From the NCBI GenBank assembly GCA_030762895.1, contig CM061063.1, forward strand, positions 99,656,210-99,720,209: DNA of 64,000 nt, in the 5' to 3' direction. Below, in pieces: positions 44,755 to 57,419 of this stretch. A program made the translations under genes and the position numbers. The notes under the pieces were generated by a model. It was given only the letters and a program-made list of their open reading frames with translations, was not told where the DNA came from and ran no database searches. Each line of letters begins with the position of its first letter. Position 1 is the first letter of the stretch. This DNA is from Sophora flavescens. Lineage: Eukaryota > Streptophyta > Magnoliopsida > Fabales > Fabaceae.

Positions 44755-45240
44755 TGATGAGGTTTGAAGGTTAGGGTTTGGTAGCAAGAAACAGAGCACA
44801 TGAATATTCAAAGAGAGAAGATTGCGAAAGGTTTTTCATAGGGAAATAATATTACTTAAAAAAGTTTCGAATTTGAAGAGTTTTCCCAAAGAAAATAAAT
44901 TTAAAAAATGAAAACGTGTGAGAAAAGGAGTAATGAGTACTGATGCGCACGGGTTTTTGAAACCGTAAAAAGCTATTGATGGGATTGATGGAAATAACTG
45001 ACTCAGCATAAAAGATATTATTATATATGTCTTGGACATGATTTAATGCAAATTTAATAATAGATAGCATAGACGAGTCTAATAAAACCATGCAAACAGT
45101 CAATGGACGCAATGCCTACTACTGGACGCGCAAGCAACATGTATTGGACGTATTTGAGAAATAGACGCGCATGCAATAGACGCACAATCAATCCACAAAA
45201 ATCATATTAAGACGTTTTCTAATAAATATGAATCTGTCCT
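44755..45240 (-). other. Sirevirus spacer between pol and the envelope-like frame
   Basis: Non-coding element sequence with TAGACGAG, GGACGCGCAAG and AGACGCGCATG words similar to those in the LTR. No gene was seen. Confidence 0.5.
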
Positions 45241-46715
45241 CTACAAGAGGTTTAGTGAAGATATCTGCCCATTAATGGTCAGTATCCACAAATTGTATAT
45301 CAATAATACCTTTTTGCACATAATCTCTAATAAAGCGAGTTTAATCTTTATATGTTTAGCCCTTGAATGCAATATTGGATTCTTAGATAGATTTATTGCA
45401 GTAATATTGTCACACATAAGTGGAATACTACTTACAAATACATTGTAGTCCTCCAATTGATGTTTGATCCATAGAAGTTGTGAGCAGCAACTAGCAGCCG
45501 AAATATACTCAGTTTCTGCAGTTGATAGGGCAATAGTACTTTGTCTTTTGCTTGACCATGAGACTAGATTACCTCCAATGAAGTGACATCCTCAACTGGT
45601 ACTTTTTCTTTCAATTCTATCTCCAGCATAGTTAGCATCACAAAATCCAACTAATCTGTAATCACCATTTTTCTTAAAGCACAAACCCAGATTAGTAGTA
45701 CCTTTTAAATATCTAAATATTCTTTTAATCTGCTGATAGATGAGATTCTCTTGGTTCATATTGAAATCGAGCACATAAGCATACACTGAACATAATGTCA
45801 AGTCTAGACGCAATAAGATATAGCAGAGATCCTATCATACCTCTATATACCTTTTGGTCTACCTTTTTATCTTTATTATCTTTGTTCAGTATGGACGTGG
45901 GATGCATAGGAGTGTTCATAGGTTTGCAGTCATCCATCTTGAATTTCTTTAACAATTCTTTTGTGTATTTAGTTTGATGGATATACATCCCGTCCATTGT
46001 TTGCTTAACTTGAAGTCCAAGAAAGAACTTGAGTTCTCCCATCATGCTCATTTCAAACTCTTTCTGCATAAACTTAGAGAATTCTTTACAGAGAGATTCA
46101 TTAGTAGCACCAAAGATTATATCATCAACATATATTTGAACAACAATAAAACTGGACTTATTGGATTTTCTAAATAAAGTTGTACCAACCTTTCCTCTAC
46201 TGAATCCATTGTCCATTAAGAAAGAATTTAATCTTTCATACCAAGATCTAGGAGCTTGTTTGAGACTGTATGAAGCTTTCTTTAGCTTATATACATGTTC
46301 AAGTTGGGTTTCACTTTCAAAACCCGGAGGTTGCATAACATACACTTCCTCACTGATAACACCATTTAGAAAGACACTTTTTACATCCATTTGATATAAC
46401 ATTATACTATGATGTGCAGTAAATGATAATAAGATGCGAATATCTTCTAGTCTAGCAACTGGTGCAAAAGTTTCAGTGTAGTCTATACCTTTTCCTGTGA
46501 ATAACCTTGTGCAACAAGTCTAGCTTTATTTCTTATCACCTTACCATTTTCATCAAGCTTGTTTCTGTAAACCCATTTGGTTCCAATAAATGATTTGTCT
46601 TTTGGTAAAGGCACAAGAGTCCACACTTCACTTCTTTAAAACTGGTTCAGTTCTTCCTGTATTGCAAGAATCCAGCCCTCATCCAGTAGAGCCTCGTCTA
46701 CTATCTTTGGTTCAA
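45241..46715 (-). pseudogene. Sirevirus copy A: reverse transcriptase and RNase H
   Basis: The minus strand encodes a copia-type RVT_2 domain: DVKSVFLNG, KLKKASYSLKQAPRSWY, the catalytic YVDDIIFGATN and the LLYL(I)ASRLDIMFSVCLCARFQ block (45725-46402). It is followed by RNase H pieces with CDANYAGD and AEAEY-type sequence to 45241. Stops and frameshifts divide it. Upstream, about 0.7 kb covering the integrase C terminus and the RT start is missing compared with copy B, at about 46715-46735. Confidence 0.85.
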
Positions 46716-46734
46716 ACTCAGAGACTAAACTTAT

Positions 46735-47630
46735 GAAATAGCTCATTTTCAAACTCTCCCCCATGGTCACTTCTGATTAAAGTGATACACATGCCTTTTT
46801 CATTCGGTACACGTTTGCAAAATACAGAGAAGACCTTGAAGGTATCATCCTTGTGAGCTAGGAAAATAACCCATGTCCATCTACCGTAGTCGTCTACAAT
46901 GACTAGACCATATTTCTTTCCACTAACAGAGGTAGTCCTAGTTGGTCCAAACGGATCAATGTGTAGCAACTCTAGTGGTCTATTGGTACTAACAACATTC
47001 TTAGATTCAAAAAAACCTTTGACTTATTTTTCCTTCTGACATGCATCACATAGAGCATCAGATTTGAACTTAAGGTTTGGTAATCCTCTTACGAGGTTAT
47101 GCTTATTTAGCTTTGAGATTAACTTCAAACTTGCATGACCTAGCTTTTTATGCCAAATCCATCGCTCATTTTCAATGGACACTAGACACGAGACACTTTT
47201 ATTTGTAAGGTCCTTGAAGTCAATCTTATACAGATTGTTTTGCCTCGTGGCAGTGAATAAGAGTGACCCATCAGGTTTCTTGACATTACACATGTTCTTA
47301 TCAAAAGAAACATCAAACCCACTATCACATAATTGACTTATGCTTAGCAGATTGTGTTTTAAACCATTAACTAATAGAACATTATCAATGGAGGGAAGAG
47401 GATGTTTACCAATTTTACCTACTCCAATGATCTTCCCTTTCTGGTTACCTCCAAAGGTAACCCAGCCACCATCCCTATGCTTAAGGTCTTGGAACATACA
47501 CATTTCCCCCGTCATGTGATGTGAGCAATCACTGACCAAGTACCAGGATGCGTGTTTCTTTCCTGTTGTTAAGCAAGTTTGCAACAGGTACAGTCATATA
47601 ATTAGGTACCCAGATTGATTTGGGTCCTTA
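46735..47630 (-). pseudogene. Sirevirus copy A: protease and integrase N-terminal half
   Basis: Readable are a degenerate protease motif (SWYLVSDCSHHMTG, catalytic Asp-Ser-Gly lost), the gag-pre-integrase zinc region WHKKLGHASLKLISKLNKH...CDACQKEK, and an integrase core with DPFGP and RSDHGGEFEN. The integrase is cut off at about 46735 by the deletion, and the frame is shifted at about 47025. Confidence 0.8.
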
Positions 47631-49045
47631 TTTGTTAGTAGTCACTGGACGGGCATGTTTAATATGCTTATGATGTATGCATCTAGATGTTATATGACCA
47701 CCTTTTCCACATACTTTACAGTAAGTATTGAACGAGCTCAGTTTAGTTTTAACATGCAGTGTTTGATCATATGAGGTTCTACTGTGCATATGTGGTTTTG
47801 ACTTTTTATGAGATGCTTCATGCTTTTCTTTGTCATAGCTAAGGCCAGACTTATCATGCGGGGACCTAGAGTACCTTAAAATTAAACTTAGTTTATCTGA
47901 GCCACCTACAAATTTAGATAGAGTGTCTGTCAGATATGTCACATCTTGTTTCAGTTTTGTAACTTCACAAGAGACAGTTGGCTCACACTTGAAGTTTGTC
48001 GGTTAGACTAACATTTTCTGACTTTAGTTTGTCGTTATCTTTTGCAGGACTTATTTTCTCCATGCAAACCCTATCAAATTCTTTAGATAATTTTGAAATT
48101 TTCTTTTTAAGACTTCTATATTCATGAGACAGAATTGATGAGTTGTGCAATAATTCATCAAATGCATCTTGAAGAATGGAAGGGTTAGAATCCATTACCT
48201 CAACATTAGTGTATTCACTTTCTAATGATGTACCAGCCATGAGACAGATATTTGCCTCTTCCTCTGCTTCATTTTCTTCATCAGATGAAGACAGATCCAG
48301 ATCCTCCCAAGTAGCCATCAAGCCCTTCTTCTTTTTGAAGAACTTCTTTTTGTCCTTCAGATCTGGGCAGTCAACTTTGAAGTGACCAGACTTTTTGCAC
48401 TCGAAGCACAGAGGTGAACCTTTTTCCTTATAGTCTGATTTCTCCTTGATGAACTTTTTATTGAATTGCTTCCTTCTGAAACCACATTTCTTTCTCCACA
48501 TATGTTGAATCTTTCTGGAGATGAAAGACAGTTCATCCTCATCAGATCCTTCATCACTGTCAGAAGGGACTGCTTCATCAGAGGATTCCTCAGCTTTAAG
48601 AACTTTAGAAGAGCTAGCCTTCTTTGCCTTTAGGACAATAGATTTTCCTTTTATGGAACCTTCTTCTTCATTGAGCTGAAGCTCATGAACTTTTAAAGAT
48701 TCAAGAAGTTCCTCCAAAGTGAGATTATTGAGTTTCTTTGCTTCCTGAATAGCAGTGACCTTAGGTCTCCACTGTTTATGTAAGCTCCTCAAAATTTTTC
48801 TGACATGATCTCTATTCTCATAGGTTTCTCCAAGAGATCTAAGATAGTTGGTGATAGTTTGGAATCTTCTAAACATTTGATCTATAGTTTCATACTCAGC
48901 CATTTTAAATAACTCATACTGATGAACCAGCATGCTTATCTTTGACTCCTTAACTTAGGATGACCATTCATGAGGTAGGGCAAGAGTATCCCATAATTCC
49001 TTAGCAGTGTTACAACTATGGACTTTATCATGCTCAAATCTGGTG
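47631..49045 (-). pseudogene. Sirevirus copy A: gag, N terminus missing
   Basis: The minus strand encodes gag from a point homologous to residue about 90 of copy B. A long open stretch (47983-48933) has the acidic SDSDEGSDEDE tract and zinc knuckle CFECKKSGHFKVDC. A second zinc knuckle, CKVCGKGGHITSRC, is in 47628-47942. A stop near 48953 splits the frame. The remaining few codons of its N-terminal edge lie beyond the solo LTR, at 53427-53437. Confidence 0.8.
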
Positions 49046-51885
49046 ATAACTGTAACACCCCGATTTTCGCTGTTTAGTAATATCGGTGATAAATATATAA
49101 ATATATATTTATATCTGAGACTTAGAAAATGATTTTGGATAAACCAAGGTCATTTCCTTGTTATACTTATTTTTATAAGGTTACAAGGAAGTTTTTAGTT
49201 GAAAACTCAGACGGAAGTTTGGTCATTGTTTTTCATGTGTTTTCTTGACAAGAAAAGTTTCTCGCTTCGGAAGATCAAATTTTGAATCGTTAACGAGATG
49301 GAAAATATTTTTATCATATTTACTATGATACTGGGAGTTTTGAAAATTTTGGAAAAAAATTAACATATTATGTTTGTTGCGGGCTTATACGACGAGATGT
49401 CTCTATGCAGAGTCTGAGTCAGATGGATCGGGAAGTCGGCAAAGTAGCAGAGACATTGGATTGACCAACTTGATTAGCATTCTTGACAAGTCTATCCTAT
49501 CATAAATGGCAATAATAGCACATTTATGGTAACATTGAATTTTGTTATGAAATGACCAAAATACCCTTGTCTTTTTATGACAATTCCTACAAGATGCCAT
49601 TTGACAAATTGACCCAAAACTCTTGCCAATCCACACGGCTCCAACCTTGTCTTCTTCTCCAAGTATTTGAATCTTCTTCATCAAGTTTTGACATCTTCTT
49701 CATCAAGTTTTGACTACTTCTTTAAGAAGTTTTGAATGCTTCTTAAACAAGTTTTGCTTCCTTCTTCTCCAAGTTTTGACTCCTTCTTCATTAAGCATTT
49801 GTTTCTTCTTCAATAAGCTGGTTGCTTCCTCATTTAAATAGGATGTCTCCTTCCTTAAGTCATTTTTTTTCCAAAGTCTTGATTCTTGCTCCAAAGAGTT
49901 CATAACTCGTCCGATTTTGCATAGCCATTCTGATCAGTTTCTATTTTGAATCTCGGAAAACTTTCAACATGAAAGTTGTTCATCTTTCTCTCTTCTTTCC
50001 AACTACATAAAGATCATCCAAAACGGATAAGTATGTTGAGAGATATACCCAAAATACCGAAACTGTTCTGAAACCCTAACTTGGTTCATCTTCTCCCTTA
50101 AGTTCTCAAGAACACCATGAGACATTCTTGAAGAACATCATCCAAATCATCATTGTCTTTGATCATCAAGAGGTAGTCTCTCTTAATCTTGCTATTCTAA
50201 GCTTTTCTCTTCATAAGATTCATGAGTTTATGCCTTTGATCAACATGTTCTTCATTTGTTCAAAGTTCTTGAAGCTAGATTGAAAAATTCATAACTAATT
50301 CTAGAAAAATCCTTTTGACATGAAACCAATTGCTATGATCTTATAATCATCTCTACTTTCATTATCTAGAAGCACAAGATCATGAGAAATTTCTTTCCCT
50401 AAATTCTGGTCATGGCCGAACCTAGGTTAACTTTGAGTTCTTAGGTTTTGTTTTCATTTCATTTCATGTCTTGATTCATGATTATATCTTGATAGTTCTG
50501 GTATTCAAGTATATAGAAGATCAAAAATCTAACTTTAGCCTATTTGATTCTTCAAAAAACCGAAACCCTAGGTATGAGCACTTGTTGGTTTTATGATTCA
50601 AAAGTTGTTTGAAACACTTGAATCTAACTCTAGGTTGTGTATGTTGATTAAATCCAAGAGTTTAGAAATTTTAGAGATTTCTAACTCCAAACTCAGTTCT
50701 TGGCCGAAACCCTAGTTCTTGGAACTAGATGAATTTTAGTTCATGTTCTTGGTTCATAATCATGGTTAAAGTGATCAATCATGCTTAATTAACTTATGGA
50801 TCATTAATCCCTAAGTTAATCAAATTTTAAGTTTCTTAACCTAGAAAATTGGGTAAAGCCGAACCCTAACCCCCATTGATTTAAGTGTGTTGTTGTTTGA
50901 TTTATTTATTTTGGTTGCAATTCGTTTGAAGGAAACTACGGAGTTAGCTGATTTACACTGACGAAGAGGAATAGAATCGAGTTCGGGAGATTATTTAGTT
51001 CGAGTCTTCAAGAGGTAAGGGGAGCTTGCCTGATGGATTTTTCTCAATAACCATTTGTTTGTGACCATTTACTTGTTGTGTATTCTGTGTAATTAATGTG
51101 GTTGTGGTTATCTGATTATGTAGTTTATGTTGTGTTGTATATCTGAGTATCAATGTATGATCTATTTTAAGTTATTTATTTGAATATGATATTGCTATGG
51201 TACATGATCTGTCTAGTAATTTGTTGTTGAATGTTGCTTGTGAGTGTTGTTTGAGAAGCCTGACTGTGGTCAGTGCACAACCGACTAATCAGATAAAAGC
51301 TTTAATAAGCTGTGTAAATTATATTCAATGTTTTATGGGAAACGTTGGAATATAATAGTGGTGAAAAGTATTATTTTGGAAAAATAAGGAGTTTTGATGA
51401 TGATAATTTATTAGTGTAATAGTAACTCGAGTCACAATGAGAGCGAAATTGTGAAAATGTTTAAGTACTGCTAATTTTTATGTAATAAAGTTTGTAATAC
51501 GATACAAAGTTATTTTATGAAATTAATTGTTAAAAAGAAGTTAAGATGATTTTAGAAAGTGTTTTCTCTGGAAGAAGTTAAGTATTGGTTTGAGAAGCTT
51601 TAAAAGTGATAATTGATGATTGATTTGGAAAAGTATAGAAGGAAAGTATTTTGAAACGGAAGTACATATTTTAAGGAAGTGAAAACCTCACGTGACTCAT
51701 ATTTGTGAAAACCAAGTTTTATTATTTAAGGAGTTTATTGATGAATTTCCAATTTTTGGAAAAAGAATTTATGAAAGCAAAACTGATTTCGTGTTAATAG
51801 TGGTGTGGAACTTAGTAACCGAGACGTCGGGGTACTAAGGTTCTGTGTTGTGATGGACTCAGTCATTTGGACTTGGAGTGCCTAT

Positions 51886-51942
51886 GTTGTATACATGAGG
51901 TATACTTTGATGAATTGTATACATGAGGTATACTGTGTTGAA
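51886..51942. repeat. Short duplication inside the solo LTR
   Basis: GTATACATGAGGTATACT occurs twice about 30 bases apart; each copy contains an inverted GTATAC pair. Confidence 0.7.
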
Positions 51943-52014
51943 ACATTGAAGATGTTTCTAGTGCCACGAACCTACGATTGGTGCACCGGTCGAGAGGTGT
52001 CGTGATTGAGCACT

Positions 52015-52152
52015 TGGACTGTGAGGTCCTATGTTTTGATAAAGGTGTTATGGACAGTGAGGTCCTATGTTTTGATAAATGTTTTATGGACAGTAAGGTG
52101 CTATGTTTTGATAAATGATTTATGGACAGTGAGGTCCTGTGTTGTGATGAAA
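52015..52152. repeat. 36-bp tandem repeat inside the solo LTR
   Basis: GGACAGTGAGGTCCTATG followed by TTTTGATAAATGTTTTAT is repeated about four times with a few substitutions. Internal tandem repeats occur at a comparable place in the other long-LTR family of the window. Confidence 0.85.
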
Positions 52153-53437
52153 GTTTTAAAAAGTGTTTTAAAACTATGTGAGTCGTAAGCCATTTTGAGC
52201 TTTGGCAAGAGAAAGATTGAGCACAAAGAAAAGAACAAAACAAAAGTGTTTTGCATGCATTTGGCAGACGTGCCCGCGGTTTGTGACACAAATGCATTGA
52301 TTACCATCGGCGAAAGGTAATTACGACGTGCATTATCTCATGTGCCTAGGGAGGACATGGAGATGTAGACCCCATCTTACTTGCTAATGGTGTGGCCACT
52401 GATTGTGGACATTAGCAAGGTGTTTGGCCTTGTGTGCCTGGCTATGTATGCCTTTGTTGTTTTAAGATGGGAAGAGGTTGCGCACCTATTGGCAGAGTGC
52501 CAAGTTAGCCAGTGTGGCTTTGGAGTCTGATCAACTCACCACGAGGTTGGAGATATCTCATGAGATTAGGACGAAAATTAGATGATGAATAGAAGTGTCA
52601 TGCATAATTTTATGGATGATGTTTGGGGTGTTAAACCCACTGAGAAACTATTAGCTTATAAATGTTCGTGTGGTAAATGTATATGTGTTATGTGGTGTCG
52701 AGCATTTAGTTATTGGGTTAAAACCATATATTGGCGTCTCACCTTTACACACACATTTCAGGAATCTTCTAAGTTCGATATTGTACCTTGGGTACTCTAT
52801 CACAGATGTTGCAGAGGAGTTTGTCTAAGTCACTCCGAGACTTAGATGTAGTTGCTTGATGAGGTATTACTTTCGGAAAAACTCTTAGAACGACCAGCTT
52901 AGGGTTAAGACTTAGATTATTTTGATAGTATGTATGAGTTTGGCTCAGAGAGCCTTTATTTTATAATGGAATGTTTGTGGCTCGGAGAGCCTATCTTTTA
53001 AATGAAAATCTAAGCTATTTCGTTTGGCATTGTAAAGCTTATGGCTATAACTATTATTTTTACGTATTGAGATCTGGTTGAATTTAGTGTAGCTAGAATT
53101 CTGAAGTGAAAATGTAATCATTTTAACAGGTGTTATTTTATGTGGAATGTTCGAATTACAGAGGAGACTCTGTCGAAATTTTTGTAAAACTAATATCTTG
53201 TATTTAAGTATATTCTTTAAATGAAATAGGATTGCCAAGTTATAATAGTAAGTTTGTGTGTTGATTATGGCTTAGGAGTGGAGTCATGACAAAAGAAAAT
53301 TTTTTTTTACCCAATTTCAAACACTTATGTACTTATATATATTATTTTCCGAAAGCACCAGCAAATTATCTTTTAATTTTATTTTCAAACGAGTTTAGAC
53401 AGTAATGCCCAAGGGAGGGTGTTACAATAACACACAT

Positions 53438-54717
53438 TGTAGTCCTCCAATTGATGTTTGATCCATAGAAGTTGTGAGCAGCAACTAGCGGCTAAAATAT
53501 ACTCAGCTTCAGCAGTTGATAATGCAATAGTACTTTGTCTTTTGCTTGACCATGAGACTAGATTAGCTCCAATGAAGTGGTATCCTCCACTTGTACTTTT
53601 TCTTTCAATTCTATCTCCAAAGATAGTCAACGTCATAAAAGCCAACTAAATTGTAATCACTATTTTTCTTATAGCACAAACCCAAATTAGTAGTACCTTT
53701 TAAATAACTAAATATTCTTTTAACTACTGATAAATGAGATTCCCTTGGATCGGATTGAAATCGAGCACATAAGCATACACTGAACATGATATCAGGCCTA
53801 GACGCGGTAAGATATAACAGAGATCCTATCATAACTCTATATCCCTTTTGGTCAACCTTTTTATCTTTATCATCTTTTTTCAGTATGGATGTGTGATGCA
53901 TAGAGGTGTTCATAGGTTTGCAGTCATCCATCTTGAATTTCTTTAACAACTCCTTTGTGTACTTAGTCTGATGGATGTACACCTCGTCCACTGTTTGTTT
54001 AACTTGAAGTCCAAGAAAGAACTAGAGTTCTCCCATCATGCTCATTTCAAACTCTTTCTGCATAAGCTTAGAGAATTCTTTGCATAGAGATTCATTAGTA
54101 GCACAAAAAATTATGTCATCAACATATATTTGAACAACAATAATTCCGGACTTATTGGATTTTCTAAATAAGGCTGTATCAACCTTTCCTCTACTGAATC
54201 CATTGTCCATTAAGAATGAACTTCACCTTTCATACCAAGCTCTAGGAGCTTGTTTAAGGCCATATTAAGCTTTTTTTAGCTTATATACGTGTTCAGGTTG
54301 GGTTTCACTTTCAAAACCCGGAGGTTGTATAACATACACTTCCTCACTAATAACACCATTTAGAAAAGCACTTTTTACATCCATTTGATATAGCATTATA
54401 CTATGATGTGCGGCAAATGATAATAAGATGCGAATAGCCTCTAGTCTAGCAACTGGTGCAAAAGTTTCAGTGTATTATATACCTTCTTCCCGTGAATAAC
54501 CTTGTGCAAAAAGTATAGCTTTATTTCTTATCACCTTACCATTTTCATCAAGCTTGTTTCTGTAAACCCATTTGGTTCCAATAACTGATTTGTATTTTGG
54601 TAAAGGCACAAGAGTCCACACTTCACTTCTCTCAAACCGATTCAGCTCTTCCTGCATTGCTAGAATCCAGCCCTCGTCCAGTAGAGTCTCGTCTGCTGTC
54701 TTTGGTTCTAACTCAGA
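53438..54717 (-). pseudogene. Sirevirus copy B: reverse transcriptase and RNase H, 3' end truncated
   Basis: The minus strand carries WTLVPLPKYKSVIGTKWVYR at the RT start, YVDDIIFCATN at the active site and the RNase H end SKRQSTIALSTAEAEYILAASC. Several stops and frameshifts split it. It ends at about 53438, directly joined to the N-terminal side of gag copy A. Confidence 0.85.
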
Positions 54718-55354
54718 CTAATGCATAATCATCTTGCACTCTGAATGTTGATCTGGTTCTTAGCCTATCAATAGGATTCCCAATGATTTGATCTTAAGGA
54801 TGATAATTTTTAAAGTACCAAGATCTTTGAACATTTTCCTGTTGAGAAGTTGAAGTTTCTGACTCATGTTGTTGAGGGTCATCCACTTGGTCATCAGGTT
54901 TGACATTTGCTTGTTTCTCAGAATCATTGAGATTCAAATCTGTAATAGTTTCATCAAGCTCTGATAATTTCTTATCAGGCTGCTTGTCATCAAACTTAAC
55001 TTGTATACATTATTTTACTACTAAGGTTCTAGAATTATAAACTCTAAACCCTTTTGATGATTCAGACTATCCTAACAGAATTCCATTATCTACTTTAGTA
55101 TCAAACTTACCAAGTTGATCTTAAGTATTTAATATAAAACATTTACAACCAAAAGGATTAAAGTAAGATATGTTGGGTCTTCGACCTTTCCACAATTCAT
55201 AAGGAGTCTTATTCAATATTGGTCTAATATATATTATGTTCTGAATGTAGCAGATAGTATTAACAGCTTTAGTCCAGAAGTGTCTAGGAACAGAGTTATC
55301 ATTGAGCATTGTTCTAGCCATCGCTTGAAGAGATCTATTCTTTCTCTCTACCAC
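54718..55354 (-). pseudogene. Sirevirus copy B: integrase C-terminal region
   Basis: The minus strand at 55121-55354 contains VERKNRSLQAMARTML, carrying the third catalytic Glu of the DDE triad, and FGCKCF, typical of copia integrases. From 55120 to 54718 is the divergent integrase-RT linker with several stops. Confidence 0.75.
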
Positions 55355-55360
55355 ACCATT

Positions 55361-56269
55361 TTACTGTGGTGTTCTAGGTATTGAGAATTTGTGAAGTATT
55401 CCACTTTCTTCACATAACTTTTGAAATTGCTCATTTTCAAACTCTCCCCCATGGTCACTTCTGATTGAAGTGATACACATGTCTTTTTCATTCTGTACAC
55501 GTTTGTAGAATACATAGAATACCCTGAAAGACTTATCCTTGTGAGCTAGGAACATAACCCATGTCCATCTAGTGTAGTCGTCTACTATGACTAGACCATA
55601 TTTCTTTCCACTAACAGAGGCAGTCATAGTTGGTCCAAAAAGATCAAGGTGTAGCAGCTCTAATGGTCTATTGGTACTAACAATATTCTTAGATTCAAAG
55701 GAACCTTTGACTTGTTTTCCCTTTTGAAATGCATCACAGAGAGCATCAGATTTGTACTTAAGATTTGGTAATCCTCTCACGAGGTTATGCTTATTTAGCT
55801 TTGAAATTAATTTCAAACTTGCGTGACCTAGCCTTTTGTGCCAAATCCATCGCTCATCTTCAATGGACACTTGACATGAGACACTTTGATTTGTGAGGTA
55901 CTTCAAGTCAATCTTATACAGATTGTTTTGCCTCTTGGCAGTGAATAAGAGTGATCCATCATGTTTCTTGACATTACACATGTTCTTATCAAAAGAAACA
56001 GCAAACCAACTATCGCACAATTGACTTATGCTTGGTAGATTGTGTTTTAAACCATTAACCAAAAGAATATTATTAATTGAGGGAAAAAGATGTTTACCAA
56101 TTTTACCTACTCCAATGATCTTTCCTTTCTGATTACCTCCTAAGGGAACCCAGCTACCATCCTTATGTTTAAGGTCTTGGAACATACACCTTTCTCCCGT
56201 CATGTGACTTGAGCAACCATTGTCCAAGTACCAGGATGTGTGTTTCTTTCCTATTGTTAAGCAAGTCAC
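55361..56269 (-). pseudogene. Sirevirus copy B: protease and integrase core
   Basis: An open stretch of 302 codons. The protease motif reads WYLDNGCSSHMTG, with the catalytic DSG changed to DNG. The gag-pre-integrase zinc region keeps HKRLGH...H but its last Cys is Phe (CDAFQ). The integrase core has LDLFGP, DDYTRWTW and SDHGGEFEN. A stop after the PRTPQ motif separates it from the downstream integrase part. Confidence 0.85.
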
Positions 56270-57374
56270 AGCATCAGTGTATTCATCTTATGATGATGTA
56301 CCAGCCATGAGACAAATATTTTCATCTTCCTCTACTTCATTTTCTTCATCAGATGAAGACAGATCCAGATCCTCCCAAGTAGTCATCAAGCCCTTCTTCT
56401 TTTTGTCCTTCAGATCTGTGCAGTCAGCTTTGAAATGACCAGGCTTCTAGCAGTCGAAACACAGAGGTGGACCTTTTTCTTTGGTGTCTGATTTCTCCTT
56501 GAGAAACTTTTTGTTGAATTGCTTCATTCTGAAACCACCTTTCTTTCTCCACATATGTTGAATCTTTTTGGAGATGAAAGACAGTTCATCCTCATCAGAT
56601 CCTTCATCACTGTCAGAAGGTTCTGCTTCATCTAAGATTTCCTCGGCTTTAAGAACTTTGGGCGAGCTAGCCTTCTTTGTCTTTAGGGCAACAGACTTTC
56701 CTTTTCTGGAACTCTCTTCTTCATTGAGCTCAAGCTCATGAACTTTCATAGATCCAGGAAGTTCCTCCAAAGTAAGAGTATGGAGATTCTTTGCTTCCTG
56801 AATAGCAGTGACCTCAGGTCTCCACTATTTATGTAAGCTCCTCAAATTTTTTTTTGACATGATCTCTAGTCTCATAGGTTTTTCAAAGAGATCTAAGACT
56901 GTTGGTGATGGTTTGGAATCTTCCAAACATTTGATCTATAGTTTCATGTTCAGCCATTTTAAATAATTCAAACTGATGAACCAACATGCTTATTTTTGAC
57001 TCATTGACTTGGGATGACCCTTCATGAGCTAGGGCAAGAGTATCCCATATTTCCATAGCAGTGTTACAGCTATAGACTTTATCATGCTCAGATCTGGTGA
57101 TAGCACACATCAAGTAGTGCTTAGCTTTCAGATTGAGCTGATGTTGAGTTTTCTGCTCTTGAGTCCGTTGAGCTCTAGGAATAGCAGCTCCAGCATCACC
57201 TCTTGGCTCAGTATAGCTCGTTTCAATCAGCTCCCAGATATCCACATTTTGTGCAACAAGGAATGTCATCATTCTCTTTTTCCAGTTGTCATAGTCACTA
57301 CCACCAAAGAGAGGATGTTTGTTGATTGCTTGTCTTTCTGTATCCATGCTTGTTGGATCGTACTCCCTCAGCAC
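56270..57374 (-). pseudogene. Sirevirus copy B: gag with intact N terminus
   Basis: The minus-strand ATG at 57374 lies 32 bases after the primer site. 56883-57374 encodes a copia gag N-terminal domain (KHPLFGGSDYDNWKKRMM; YLMCAITRSEHDKV). After a frameshift, 56447-56770 carries the acidic SDSDEGSDEDE tract and the first half of the zinc knuckle, which is ended by a TAG stop. Compared with copy A, about 0.6 kb, including the second zinc knuckle, is deleted near 56270. Confidence 0.85.
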
Positions 57375-57405
57375 TTGTTAGATGCTCAACCCTTTTCGGG
57401 GCTAA

Positions 57406-57416
57406 GCTCTGATACC
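57406..57416 (-). promoter_or_regulatory. Sirevirus primer binding site
   Basis: The minus strand reads GGTATCAGAGC, complementary to initiator tRNA-Met, three bases after the 5' LTR. Confidence 0.85.
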
Positions 57417-57419
57417 GAC

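Larger units (their letters stand above)
49051..53426. mobile_element. Solo LTR, 4.4 kb, probably a Tekay-type chromovirus
   Basis: It begins TGTAACACCCC and ends GGGTGTTACA and is flanked by the 5-bp duplication ATAAC (49046-49050 and 53427-53431), so it is an LTR inserted without an interior. There is no coding capacity. A splice-donor-like CTTCAAGAGGTAAGG is at about 51005. Extended TGTAACACCC ends and a length of several kb match Tekay/Del LTRs of plants; the lineage is inferred. It interrupts gag of sirevirus copy A. Confidence 0.8.
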
